Below are positions 22,401 through 31,722 of a stretch of 64,000 nt of DNA, piece by piece. The stretch comes from Rhinocladiella similis (lineage: Eukaryota; Ascomycota; Eurotiomycetes; Chaetothyriales; Herpotrichiellaceae). Location: the NCBI GenBank assembly GCA_024082115.1, contig JAMRYE010000010.1, positions 4,464,001 to 4,528,000 on the forward strand, given 5' to 3'. The position numbers were made by a program, and so were the translations under genes. The notes below the pieces were generated by a model. The model ran no database searches and was not told the DNA's origin. It saw nothing but the letters and a program-made list of their open reading frames with translations. How positions within the stretch are numbered: the stretch's first letter is position 1; every line of letters begins with the position of its first letter.

Positions 22401-25312
22401 TCTCTCACGACTACCTGTACCAGCCCTCGACTAGGTACTTGAACAATCCTGGTGCGCAGTATTGGAGATATCAGTGTTGTAGCTTCCAAAGCGGCTCTGA
22501 GGCGATGTGCCGTTCCGAGATCTGTCAAGTGGACAACTCTTTGGGCAATGTAAGAGTCAGTAACTTTGGCAGACAGAGCCATGAGACCTTCCTGGAGCGG
22601 TGTACAGGGATAGATATCTTCAATATTATGACCTTTAAGCTTGCACAAAACTGCTACCTCTTCCCTCGCATCTTGCCGTGGCCAGTCTGATGGAAGGAGC
22701 GAGAATTGTGGCAACTCCTTTTCGACGATTTTACTCACTCGTTCAGCCGTTGATGCCATACGTGAAAGAGTAGGGTTGGCAAAGATCTGGGCGACAGTTA
22801 GAGAAAACCCTTGTAGTCGAGCCGCAGCAACTAGCTTCATTGCCTTGAGTGAGTCGCCACCCAGTGCGAAGAAATTGTCATTGACATGAACGTCCGTCTC
22901 GGTGACTAGGAGCTTGCTCCATATATTCTGCAAGGCAAGCTCGACCTCGGTTTTAGGTTCAGTATTTTGGGAAACATTTGTTCGGAAATTTGCTAGTGTC
23001 TGTAACGTCAAACCCAAGCCTATTTCCTGCAGTCTCTTTCGGTCAACCTTGCAAGATACCAAGAGTGGCATGTTGCGCAGCGGGATGTAGGCTGTGGGTA
23101 CCATGTAGGCAGGAAGCTCGGACGCGAGGTGTTTGTCAATCATGGATAGAGACCGGAGCAGTCCTTCGGAAAAGTCGACTGTCTCTGCTGTATCATCATA
23201 TTTCATCACTTGCTTATCCTTTGGCTCGGAGAGAAATGCCACCAGAGACGGCTCACGACCCTCCCCTCCCGGAGTAATCACCTCTGCAGCGACACTAACG
23301 TCCTGGGGAAGCACTTTCCCAAGATGGTACTCGACCTCTGAAAGTTCAACTCTCTGTCCTCGAATCTTGACTTGTCGATCTTTCCTGCCGACAAATACCA
23401 AGTTTCCTGACCCCGCAGGGTCATATTTGACTAGATCACCTGTCTTATATAGGCGGCCATGCCTGCCAGGAAAGCATCCAGACCCTGAGACTAACCATTT
23501 CGGATCGTCGATAAAGACTTGTCGAGTCCTATCGGGATCTTTCAGGTAACCTAGGCCCACGATCGAACCCTCGATGAGAAGTTCTCCCACGGCGCCGACC
23601 GGGGTTAGAAGATCATGATTGTCAGGATCAACGATCCAGGTGAGGCCTCCGATACCTCTTCCAATACTCGTATATGACAGGGAAACGTCGATTTCGTTAT
23701 TGATGGTACATCCTACAGTACATTCTGACGGGCCATAGGCAATAATAATTTTCGTGAGCTTGCTCCAGATAGCGGCATCAGCAGGAGAGAGTGACTCGCC
23801 TCCCAATCCAAGCACCTCTAGCCGTGTCAAGTCATCGACGGACAATACCCTGGCAACGGAAGGTGTCATGTGGGCCATATTGACGTCCATGGATTGGATA
23901 GCACCGCTGAGATCGTTGACTCGTTGTTCATCTGAAGGGACACATATACAGCCGCCGTTTGCTAGTGTACACAGCATGCAATCAATACTCACATCGAATG
24001 CGTACGAAGGGAAGTCAAGTACCCGAGAGTGAGGCTTATAGCCGACTGCTGCTGCTCTTGGTATTGCACCCGTAGTGAAATTCTCATGCGATATCATAAC
24101 GCCCTTTGGTTTCCCCGTGCTACCAGATGTGAAGATGATGTAAAGGATAGTGGTCGCAGGCACCTTCTTCAAGGCTGCAGAATCACCCTGATCACTTTTC
24201 TGGAGCAGTTCGGGACCGATAACAATGAGTTTAGCATGTTGCGCTATCCGAGCACCCAAAGTGGCTTGTTTCTCAGACGTTATCAAGATCTGGGCGTCAA
24301 CTTCAGACACTATTGTGGAAAGCCGGCTTTCAGGTTGTTGTGGGTCGGTGAGAACAAATGTACCTCCAGCCCTCATGACAGCCAGCAAGGCTACGACTGT
24401 CCACATGGACTTTTCAAAGCACAAAGGAATAACTGTGCCTCGTCCCACCCCCGACTGGATCAGTCGCTCTGAAAGATACGAAGATACGCTGTCCAGTTGA
24501 CCATAGGTCAGCTCGCCGTCCCATGACGTAACGGCGATTTTGCCTGGATGTTCTGCCATTTTCTCTCCGATTATTTCGTGCATGCATTGGCTGATGGCTG
24601 GTGGCACGGCAGAGTTCCATCGCCAGAGGCTCGTCAACTCTCGTCCACCAAGGGTGCCAGTGAGGTCCGCGATCGTCTGTTGTTGATTATTTAATGCAGC
24701 TTCTAGAATATCCGCATATGCCTGTATCTGGAATTGTGCCATCGAAGGGGACAGAAGGGTCGCCCACTCAGGTTTGCTGATATATAAACAGTTGCATTCC
24801 CGTCTGATATCCAGCCCGAAATCTCCTGAGATCGAAGAATCCTGTGTCGCAAAGGACACGACAAAATCTTGAGATTGTGGGCTAAGATGTGAATTCGAAT
24901 CATTGCAAAGGGATTTGATGTGTTTTAAGAGGAATGCCACATTGTGTCCGTCGCTCAAGATGATGTCACGCAGGTTTGCTGTCTTTTTATACTGCGGTCG
25001 CGAGTCTGATGACAATGAGACTGGATAGGATCCCCAGTGAACTGTGGAGTTATCGTTCTGTCTATCGATGCTGCCCCTGTGAAGAAGGAGACACCATGAC
25101 AGTAGAAGAAGGGCTTCCAGGTATGTCGATTCCTCATTGTTGCAAGGTATTACATCATTTGGATTTTGTATCTTCATGAGTACCGAGTCGCAATTCACCA
25201 CCTTCTCAAGAACGTGAGTTAAGGTGTCCATCTCGTCCTTCCCTTGACTTTGGGCCAAGGCTGGTATGTTATATCGGCACCATCCACTGCCAGGCTCGCT
25301 ATCGTTGAGCAT
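19418..25312 (-). CDS. sidD/NPS6-like: hydroxamate siderophore NRPS, SidD/NPS6-type (A-T-C-vestigial A-T-C)
   Basis: Single exon, 1964 residues. Adenylation domain about 245-760: FTSGSTGKPKG (A3), AYGPSECTVG (A5), YKTGDLVKYD (A7), GRKDRQVKIRGQRVE (A8) and a K in SCKVDRKRL (A10). Carrier domain 1 near 785-850 with FFALGGDSLKAM. Condensation domain 1 about 890-1290 with canonical HHALYDG near 1020. Residues about 1340-1440 are a remnant A domain with only A6-A8-like segments and no A3-A5. Carrier domain 2 near 1480 with FFALGGDSIGAM, then a terminal condensation domain with SHAQYDE instead of HHxxxDG. This order is that of SidD/NPS6, which link three anhydromevalonyl-hydroxyornithine units into fusarinine C. 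Adjacent sidF-like and transporter genes agree. Product identity is inference; SidE-type enzymes have a full second A domain. Confidence 0.9.
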   Translation of the reverse strand: MLNDSEPGSGWCRYNIPALAQSQGKDEMDTLTHVLEKVVNCDSVLMKIQNPNDVIPCNNEESTYLEALLLLSWCLLLHRGSIDRQNDNSTVHWGSYPVSLSSDSRPQYKKTANLRDIILSDGHNVAFLLKHIKSLCNDSNSHLSPQSQDFVVSFATQDSSISGDFGLDIRRECNCLYISKPEWATLLSPSMAQFQIQAYADILEAALNNQQQTIADLTGTLGGRELTSLWRWNSAVPPAISQCMHEIIGEKMAEHPGKIAVTSWDGELTYGQLDSVSSYLSERLIQSGVGRGTVIPLCFEKSMWTVVALLAVMRAGGTFVLTDPQQPESRLSTIVSEVDAQILITSEKQATLGARIAQHAKLIVIGPELLQKSDQGDSAALKKVPATTILYIIFTSGSTGKPKGVMISHENFTTGAIPRAAAVGYKPHSRVLDFPSYAFDVSIDCMLCTLANGGCICVPSDEQRVNDLSGAIQSMDVNMAHMTPSVARVLSVDDLTRLEVLGLGGESLSPADAAIWSKLTKIIIAYGPSECTVGCTINNEIDVSLSYTSIGRGIGGLTWIVDPDNHDLLTPVGAVGELLIEGSIVGLGYLKDPDRTRQVFIDDPKWLVSGSGCFPGRHGRLYKTGDLVKYDPAGSGNLVFVGRKDRQVKIRGQRVELSEVEYHLGKVLPQDVSVAAEVITPGGEGREPSLVAFLSEPKDKQVMKYDDTAETVDFSEGLLRSLSMIDKHLASELPAYMVPTAYIPLRNMPLLVSCKVDRKRLQEIGLGLTLQTLANFRTNVSQNTEPKTEVELALQNIWSKLLVTETDVHVNDNFFALGGDSLKAMKLVAAARLQGFSLTVAQIFANPTLSRMASTAERVSKIVEKELPQFSLLPSDWPRQDAREEVAVLCKLKGHNIEDIYPCTPLQEGLMALSAKVTDSYIAQRVVHLTDLGTAHRLRAALEATTLISPILRTRIVQVPSRGLVQVVVRDQLDWFSCNNLENYLRQDRESPMQLGDALARFGLVVEDDSKVQVVFTIHHALYDGWMMPLIISRVNRAYQGLETPAATPFKNFIRYILDRDHKESEAFWAERLRGASGLQFPVVPYVGYQVKADSLLEYRVEFHSRPASNTTVATAIRAAWGLVAARYTSSEDVVYGETLTGRNAPVAGIWEMEGPLITTVPMRLRADRSMLVSEYLQSVHEQTILRIPHEHMGLQNIRRLNPDALRACELRTGLVLHPNTDEEDEASGTNECPANGFVPVNDREAAQEALKFNSYALMLVCALDKGGFLTMASFDANTVDKLIMQKVLEDFGRTVQELCEGKTDRISDLSIMKDPISTDLYRLSQGHFGSLPPAAQQVIQCSQEDVKSIWLADPANHQKLVPLGAVGEVLLETAKEQPLTLIDKPQWLCDIGTVAKPIPTYLYETGHLGKYQGNGQYIFLGPKGSNPITNGAKQIPNCFPKAFSQPDTGRMGILSQIWSRILNIPKEAIDHDADFFALGGDSIGAMKLVSEARMENMELTVAQVFEHRHLSDMAHILREVVRSAVCSTTAVPFQLLDCTDLDKFISEEISPTLVESTWKILDVVPCLPMQEIAVRGTTQLPRFSARYELFYLEDIIDRQRLFESCQELVSRNEILRTIFTTRQGQYYGVVLERLDIRVIEYAIEGDLESFVTRLCDLDVQTKMPEGTPFIKFFFVQGEGNRSCLVMRISHAQYDEICLPRLLHQLAAVYEGIPILETVPFSHFVNYTVRENIPESISYWRHLLRGSSMTTLRPELERASSKPAAVSTTIDLSGRLKTITAATLPAAAWALCLARRLCVRDVTFGEVVSGRNVEFPNCYKVMGPTWQYVPVRVKLEDNWTGSNLLEYVQQQHIDTSRYEGIGFREIARDCTDWPETVDWFDSVVHQDVEHVENLSLLSTNSRMDTYYPHLEPLREWKIQTFHEAETVRVEIVTFEDWLDFGTSLLNDLGDCFKQLVDQPDSALF

Positions 25313-26142
25313 TCCGGATATTCTTTGTAGCTCTTCGGTAAAGGGTTGCTGGTTGCCTCTTTACATCAAAGCAACTAATGTAGGCCAAACGTCGCTGTGT
25401 GCTTTTTTCATATCAGCGTAGTCGCTCGTTGGGGTCCGAGATAGGGAACGTGGCATCTCAAGACACGGAAATGCCGCAATACCTGTGTACCTCTAGCACC
25501 CTGGTGATGACACTCCGATAAGCGGCGTGTGATTAATTTTCACATCACTTACAGGATATTCACTTTTGTGATATTGCACGAGTCAGTTAGCCCCAACTTG
25601 GAATTTACAAGCGCCGCAGTCATAGGGTGGGGGCTTTAATAGTGTATTGTGCAGACCCGAGAGCACCAGCCCTTACAAAACAGTAATACCACTACTGTGA
25701 CAATGGTTCTGTAAAAATTCTTTAGGTTATTTTGGAGCAGCGGACAACGTGCCGCCAATGCCGTTCAGTGGGTCAAGACCAAGGGTCCACGGGCCAAGCA
25801 GGACTCCCCTCAGACAATTGACACATGTTGAACCCCTGTAGGGTACTGTACGTGGACCAAGATGGCCACATGGTGTGTCACCCCAGCCACGTCTTGCCAT
25901 TCGTATTCGGCATCACCCGAGTCTGCTATGTTCGTTCTATAAGCTACAGGAGGAAGGCGGATGAATCTGTCTGTGCCCGAGGCAGGTATTAGAATTATGA
26001 CTTGTACATGGATGCTGTTCATTAACAGCATATGAAAGCCCTGCCGCCAGCGCCTACAGTTGAACTCAGTAATATCTACACCTATGCAAATGCTCAGTGA
26101 TAGTAAGCCGAGAGAGTCTCACCGGACTAAGTGCCGTCTTAT
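25313..26142. other. NRPS promoter region / sidF 3' spacer
   Basis: 830 bp upstream of the NRPS. A GATAAG core lies at 25517-25522, about 200 bp before the start codon. No perfect ATCWGATAA found. Short open frames only. Confidence 0.45.
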
Positions 26143-27598
26143 CTAGAGTTTTGCGGACAGTCTCATGTTCTGGGTCGATGTTGCGAGTTGACCTACTGCA
26201 GCAGTATCTTTGGATCTTGAATTTTTGCTCTTGACCGCTGAGGCTGGTAAGCCGAACCCTATAACTTGGAAAAACCGAATTCGTTCGCATCTCACGATTG
26301 CTGAGCGTTTATGTGGTAAGTCTGCCAGTTTCTGAACATGAAAGCCGTTGGCCATATCATATGCGAGGACGTTGGCGTTCGTATACTTTGGCTCCCCAAC
26401 CACAGTCACGGTTCTCGGGTCATCGAGGAACAAGTAATGGACCAAACTGGACCACCAAGCCGAAGCTCTTTGAGGTCCTCGAAATCGGACATCACCGACA
26501 AGAGAATGTCGACCTCGATCCCAATCACCGGCTCGTGGAGATAGGTAGACACCCATGTGGTCCTCCTAGTAAATGACGAGGTGATTAGCTATAAATCGTC
26601 GAAATACAGACCATATGCGCACAAACCTTTGCCCAGTAAATCTCAAAGTAAGCAAAATAGGTATCATTGAACTTGGCCAAGATAGCCATCTGGTGCGGAT
26701 CCTCGTCAATTTTGCGCAGATACTCGCGATGCTGCTCCAGTGTACCGGTTTCATTCCAGCCTGCGGATACGCGGGGGTCATTTTGCCACTCGTGGAACAG
26801 TCGCAGGTGCTCTTCATCCCTCCAGTCAAGGTGAACCATGGAAAAGAACTCGTCGAGATGGGGAATGTAGCGGCTGTAAATCACGGCACCGTGTGCTGGC
26901 TTGGGTGGTCGTATGGGATGTTGCGCATGAACAGGCCGTCCTTCGAGAGAAAATGTCACAGTATACTGACAAGGAAAAGCCGGACTGGATGTCAATACCT
27001 TGGAAAGATGCCCAAACAGATTTGGGTGCGCGACCCATGCAGGACGAGTGCCAAATGGTGATGCTGCTCCTTGCCAGAATGCCGAGCGCGATATCCAGAC
27101 CTGAGAGACATTTTTCGTTGACAACGTTGAGTGTTCAGGACGTGTTGGGTTTGGCCGTGGGTTAGCCAAGCCAGTTGCCAGCAGTACTTCAGTCAATGCT
27201 GCATTATTATTGCCTGTGAGCTCTAGGCGGAAGTCCTCCAGCTCCGGATATAGGGTCACGATAGAGTACGTCAGATTCCATATTTGGCCAGTACTGGGCA
27301 CAACTGCTTCCTCCCATGAGACGCAAGAAATAAGAGACTGGTGGAATCGCGCCCAGGGAGAGTTGTCATCAGGCTTAGGAGTGAATACATTCGACTCCGA
27401 AATCAGATCACTGAATCTCAGTGACTCGAGATGAAGTGGTTCTGGTGGTAATCTGGAATCGGACAATTGTTTGTGGGAGAGGCTGAGCTTGAGTAAGGAT
27501 ACAGGTTCCGTGTGCTGCGAGATACGGATCTCGTATGTCGTTTTCCAGGGCTCAGGTAACCTAACCAGAGGAGGAGGGTCCGACGTTGTTACTGACAT
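26143..27598 (-). CDS. sidF: N5-hydroxyornithine acyltransferase, SidF-like, with PTS1
   Basis: Exons 27598-26627 and 26565-26143 give 464 residues; intron 26566-26626 joins EIYWAK to EDHMGVYL. The C-terminal half is the siderophore-type GNAT acyltransferase domain (IucB/MbtK-like): WQNDPRVSAGWNE, YFAYFEIYWAKED, DRGRHSLVG, VVGEPKYTN and NGFHVQKLADLPHKRS. Its length is close to that of Aspergillus SidF, which transfers anhydromevalonyl from CoA to N5-hydroxyornithine for fusarinine synthesis. The last residues, RLSAKL, form a peroxisomal PTS1 variant, as expected since SidF acts in peroxisomes; this supports the chosen stop. The neighbouring NRPS would use the product. A SidL-like acetyltransferase is possible but fits the NRPS type less well. 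Confidence 0.9.
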
Positions 27599-28622
27599 TC
27601 TGCTTGCAGGTGAATAGTTGAGAGGTGTAATTAAAGGTTAAATTCGCAGATATGAAAGGAAAACGATCTTTCATGGGGTGCCAGAAGTACCTTTAGCTAC
27701 GTTCAGAACAGTTTCTTCTCACCAGGTCAAGCACAACGACCCGACGAGTGACCCACGTAACGTGGTTGGGTTTACCGCATTTCAATATCCTTTGATTCAC
27801 GGGAAGTACGTGCCAGTTGTCCCGGTAGCCAAGGACCTTCGTGTACTCCCCAAAAACTACATTATCATCAAGTTCAAATGCTGGGTGGCAAATGAGCCCG
27901 ACACAGGGTGCGGAACTTCGCGGTCCAGCATCCTCGGCAGTAAACTGCTCTTGTTAAGCTTGGCAATGATTTGCTTTTGCTAAAGCTGTCCCCAAGAGCG
28001 ACTGGAACAAGCTTGGGAAGTGAGCGAGGAGGAGATAGTCCGTCGTACTGGGATACGATTCTGAATTTCGTATGTATGCTCGGGGCGTAAAATACACCCC
28101 GGTTGGAGTGGGTTTCATTTTGCCGAGCATTGCTAAGAACATGGCCAAGAATTCGCGCTTTAGCGGGAAAAATCTGATAAGATAAGATGGGTCCCTCGCT
28201 TACGAGCCTTCCAGACTCGCCTTGGCGAGGCTCGGCAAGAAAGGGGCAGTGGTTCGACTCTTCGCGCCGACCCACCAATATCCCGTTGCCCAATGACCCC
28301 CAAGTTACCCTCCGATCGCGGCGATATCACTTAAGAGGATATCTCTACTGTATGCGGCAGAATGCTCCATAGACGCAAGGAACATGAGGTTTGACACTGT
28401 GGGCTTTACGCCATGCTCCCAAGCCGTCCTTCAACTTGGTTGTCAGGATCAGTTCAACGGAGGCTAAGTCAGGCGATATGTCGAAGTGACAAAACCAGTA
28501 TCTGTGTATTATATGGCTATCTTGTCTATCGATGTGTCAATTATTTCTACCAATGGGCTGTCATAAGACAGACTACAATCTGCTTTCATCGCGATGTGGG
28601 AGGACTGAGAAAAGCTCAGCGT
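27599..28622. other. sidF promoter region
   Basis: About 1 kb between the sidF start and the stop of the Och1-like gene, both on the minus strand. Contains a perfect SreA-type motif at 28172-28180 followed at once by another GATAAG. No coding sequence recognised. Confidence 0.5.
28172..28180 (+). promoter_or_regulatory. SreA-type GATA site (perfect ATCWGATAA) upstream of sidF
   Basis: ATCTGATAA, followed directly by GATAAGATGG, so GATA cores are tandem. ATCWGATAA is the extended motif described for the fungal iron repressor SreA, which shuts siderophore genes under iron sufficiency. It lies about 570 bp upstream of the sidF-like start. Function is inferred from sequence and position. Confidence 0.55.
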
Positions 28623-30254
28623 CTATCCTTGCTGCATCCAGTCTGTCCAACCACCATGGGATCTGCTCAGAGCCTCTGGAGCCATCGTTGGTATGTTTGA
28701 TACTAGCGAAGCCTTTGTAACTGTATTCGGTATTACTGAAGCCTTCAAGTACACTGTCGCAAAACTTGAAACATGAGTCGCTTGCGTCCAAGTTGGCAGT
28801 ATTGAACCGTGGACAGTGAAACGTGATGCTTGCTTTAGTGGCAAGGAGACAGAAGCCTTCACTGCAGAAGCAGATACTGATGGACTTGCAACAGCGATAG
28901 CTTTTGACAGTGTATGGGTGATAGGGACGGTCGGCTGCAAGTGTGCTGATGTATCAGGCGACGGGCCTACCAAATGACGAGCTTGCAGGACAGCCGGCTC
29001 ATGGACGTCGTGAGGTTGTGCTCCTGCTAATGCATCAATCTGTTCTGGAGGGTTCAATGGCTGAAGCGGTTGGAGAGCGGCATTCTCAGCTTCTTGCCGT
29101 TCGGCAATTTGCTTGAGCTGCTCTTCCAAGGGCAAAGCCTCAAAAACCGACTTGCTCCAATCCCACAAGCGTACACAGCTCTCGTCCCAGTTGCAAGCTT
29201 CGACTTCGCCGTAGACAGGATGCTTATAGCGAGGGTGAAGTGCCGGCCACCCAGATGCGTGATAGTGGTGCTTGACCAGTGCATTGCGAGAGCTATGAGT
29301 TCCAGAGTCTGAGTGGCCTTGTCCAGCTGCGAAGGCTTCGACCGTAAGAACTAGAACTCCACCAATAAGGTGTGCTTCATCCATGTTGTGAAAAGCGTCC
29401 CAAGTGATGTCCTTTCTTTCGCGTTGTGATATGTCGGCAATAATGGCTTCAGTGAAAGCCGAAGGACCAGTTCCACTGATGACATCGTCAAAATTCAGGG
29501 ACAGTTCTGAAATGGGCACTTGCTGTGTCTCAGACATATCCACGAGCCATTTGACAATTTTCTCGACCAAGTGAAGCATTACTGGAAGCCGCGGCTTACA
29601 GGCAAATGTCCACTGAACGAATGATCGAGACTTGGGCCCTAGAATGGGATGGTTGGCAAATTGCGGCTGGTCGACTTCAACTCCAATGATCATGTCAATG
29701 TCCTGCTCTGCGAAGCGGTCGGGGATAAACCGCTCGATCGGTTTCAACGCCTCTACATCAATATCGACATATACTCCTCCTTCTATATACATCACAAGGT
29801 AACGCAATAAGTCTGCCTTGACGATCTTCGCACCGAGGGACTGATATACGCTGACAATATCGGGTCGATTTAGACCATTGGGACCAAAGTGTGTTTCGAC
29901 GTATTGGAAATCGTTGTCGTCCGTCAAAACCTCATAGCGATATCCTGGGTTTTTGGTGACCCAAGACCGGGCACAGTTTAGGTCTCTTTCTTCAAAGTCG
30001 AGAGGGTCGACTTTCCATGATTGCCAAATCTTTCGTGGAAATGCGCCTGGGTCGATGGTTGATTGATAGGTTGAAAATGTTCTCTTCACTACGTCTGATT
30101 GCTTCGTCACTGGCTCCTGAGAGCTCAGTAGTGCGAGAGTGAATACGACAATAGCGCAGCATAGAACGTAGACCGAGAGGCCCTTTTGTGAATGCTTTGC
30201 CAAAGCGCGCTTCACGCGGCTCAACCAGCTTATGTTCATCTGGGTTAATGTCAT
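28623..30254 (-). CDS. Och1-like (GT32) glycosyltransferase, type II Golgi protein
   Basis: The frame is open from 30425, but ATG 30254 (or 30239) is preferred because it puts a short basic cytoplasmic tail before the single TM (VLCCAIVVFTLALL). From 30254 the protein has 543 residues. The GT32 domain shows FPRKIWQSW, NPGYRYEVLTD, KADLLRYLVMYIEGGVYVDID with the DxD motif, and a conserved HH-x-x-GSW-like segment read as HHYHASGWP. This family includes Och1, the initiating alpha-1,6-mannosyltransferase of N-glycan outer chains; filamentous fungi have many paralogues of unknown specificity. After the catalytic domain a tail of about 150 residues is rich in Ala, Ser, Pro and Val and of low complexity, unusual for Och1. 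Predicted location is the Golgi lumen. It sits between sidF and the first CFEM gene. Confidence 0.85.
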   Translation of the reverse strand: MTLTQMNISWLSRVKRALAKHSQKGLSVYVLCCAIVVFTLALLSSQEPVTKQSDVVKRTFSTYQSTIDPGAFPRKIWQSWKVDPLDFEERDLNCARSWVTKNPGYRYEVLTDDNDFQYVETHFGPNGLNRPDIVSVYQSLGAKIVKADLLRYLVMYIEGGVYVDIDVEALKPIERFIPDRFAEQDIDMIIGVEVDQPQFANHPILGPKSRSFVQWTFACKPRLPVMLHLVEKIVKWLVDMSETQQVPISELSLNFDDVISGTGPSAFTEAIIADISQRERKDITWDAFHNMDEAHLIGGVLVLTVEAFAAGQGHSDSGTHSSRNALVKHHYHASGWPALHPRYKHPVYGEVEACNWDESCVRLWDWSKSVFEALPLEEQLKQIAERQEAENAALQPLQPLNPPEQIDALAGAQPHDVHEPAVLQARHLVGPSPDTSAHLQPTVPITHTLSKAIAVASPSVSASAVKASVSLPLKQASRFTVHGSILPTWTQATHVSSFATVYLKASVIPNTVTKASLVSNIPTMAPEALSRSHGGWTDWMQQG

Positions 30255-31219
30255 CGTTGACGTATCTGTAAGAGTAACAGCATTTGTATCGATTGCAATA
30301 ATATCGAAGGATCTAGCGGGCGTTTCTGGAGGTTCAAAGAAAGTATCTGAGTACGAAAGAAGATGGAAAGTGGCCGAGACCCTCGATAACCCAGTACCTT
30401 CTCTGACTTCGCTGATCTTGTGCAAAGAATCCTCTATCTATAAACGCCGATGGCGGCGTCAATGGGGATCTCGAACGACGCTCAGCTATCATGTGCCTAA
30501 CCATGCTCGCTCTGATGTAGTTGCTGCAAACTATCCAACACTATCGCCACTTTTGTGCTACGACTGGTAGAACGCTGATGCTGTGTGGACTGAGGAGGTT
30601 GAGTCTACCAATAGCTTTTGAATTGGCATTACAGGGATCTGCTATGATCCACATGAGCTTCGGCATGCTACGAATTCAGTACCGCCGGAGAGGCAAGGAA
30701 TACAGCCATGGCTGAAAAGATGCAAGTCAGCTCAGAGCTGCTTGAGGCCCAGCCTAAGCCCATTCCAGCCATGTCAACGCCCTGACGAGGATATCGGAGA
30801 ATGCGGCAAGCAATATTCATGTTGATCAAGGCTTATAGTACACAACCAGGTCCATACATCTTTGTAGAGTAGTAATTATATAAGAAGCGGCGAGATGAGG
30901 AAGGCACATCTCTGGCTACCAGCGCATAGAATTTTGTCATGCTAATCTTGAGACCTATGTACTGCTTTGGGAAAACAAAGCGTCTTGAGCATGATTCAAC
31001 TATGTCGCACATAGTAAGTCAAGTGTGGGTGTAGGGCGTCATCGAGATGAACTCCCCTGTGCGATGCTGTTTTGCCATACCTCGACTAGGTTGCCTGCAT
31101 AGCCTCGTCCCTTCAGCGCTAAGCGTCGTTGGACCAACGAATAGGAAGTCGGCGCAGGCCTAGATTCTTGCCACCTTGTGTACAGAATTCTGTTCTATCA
31201 GCCTGTCGTCAAGTTTAAC

Positions 31220-31228
31220 TTATCAGAT
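31220..31228 (-). promoter_or_regulatory. SreA-type GATA site (perfect) upstream of CFEM-1
   Basis: TTATCAGAT on the plus strand, i.e. ATCTGATAA on the minus strand, about 500 bp before the CFEM-1 start codon. Second perfect match to ATCWGATAA in this locus. Confidence 0.5.
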
Positions 31229-31592
31229 CAACCCAGCAGCTGCGGCCTGATGCGTTTCCTCATCCGCGAAGGCAAAGCCCGTATTGTGCAGTATCAACAC
31301 GTAATGCTGGTTACCAGATGTTCATACCGTAACAATACCGGGCCTCGATGTTCCTCCCATACCGGCAAGACATACATTTCTCTTACTCCACATTACTATG
31401 TCATACCAATGTACGATCTTCTTGCCGACCGTGTTTTGTTTGCCTTGACAGAGAGGCTGGGCATAGGATTGCTTCTTCGTTTACCCTTTCCAAGCCTTTT
31501 CACCTTGGCAAAGAGCTGAGAGCTGTAAACCCAGCTTTGGAAGACATCCGGTTTCGGAGCTCGGGAGGGTTATCGAGTATATATTGTAACAG

Positions 31593-31601
31593 TTATCTGA
31601 C
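31593..31601 (-). promoter_or_regulatory. GATA site, one mismatch to SreA consensus, proximal to CFEM-1
   Basis: TTATCTGAC on the plus strand reads GTCAGATAA on the minus strand, differing from ATCWGATAA at the first base. It lies about 120 bp upstream of the CFEM-1 ATG. Confidence 0.35.
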
Positions 31602-31722
31602 TGCCACCCATAACCAATCAGGTTGTCATTCGTAGTCCAGCCTCGCTTTGCTTAACAAGCCAGACACTCGTTTAATCACGCCTTCACAATCGCTTCTCAC
31701 TCACTTATTCGAGACTACCAAA

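Larger units (their letters stand above)
30255..31722. other. intergenic, CFEM-1 promoter region
   Basis: About 1.4 kb. Contains a perfect SreA-type motif at 31220-31228 and a one-mismatch copy at 31593-31601. No coding sequence recognised. Confidence 0.5.

Noticed and set aside
25810..26290. Short minus-strand frames between the NRPS and sidF
   Set aside because: No motif; the one at 26066-26290 is another frame over the end of sidF, whose own frame ends with a plausible PTS1.
28180..28290. tRNA-like T-loop (GGTTCGACTC) downstream of GC-rich stems
   Set aside because: The flanking bases do not form the T stem, and no acceptor or anticodon stem could be folded around it.
30255..30425. N-terminal extension of the Och1-like frame
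   Set aside because: It would place about 57 extra residues before the TM; ATG 30254 gives the usual short tail of Golgi type II enzymes.
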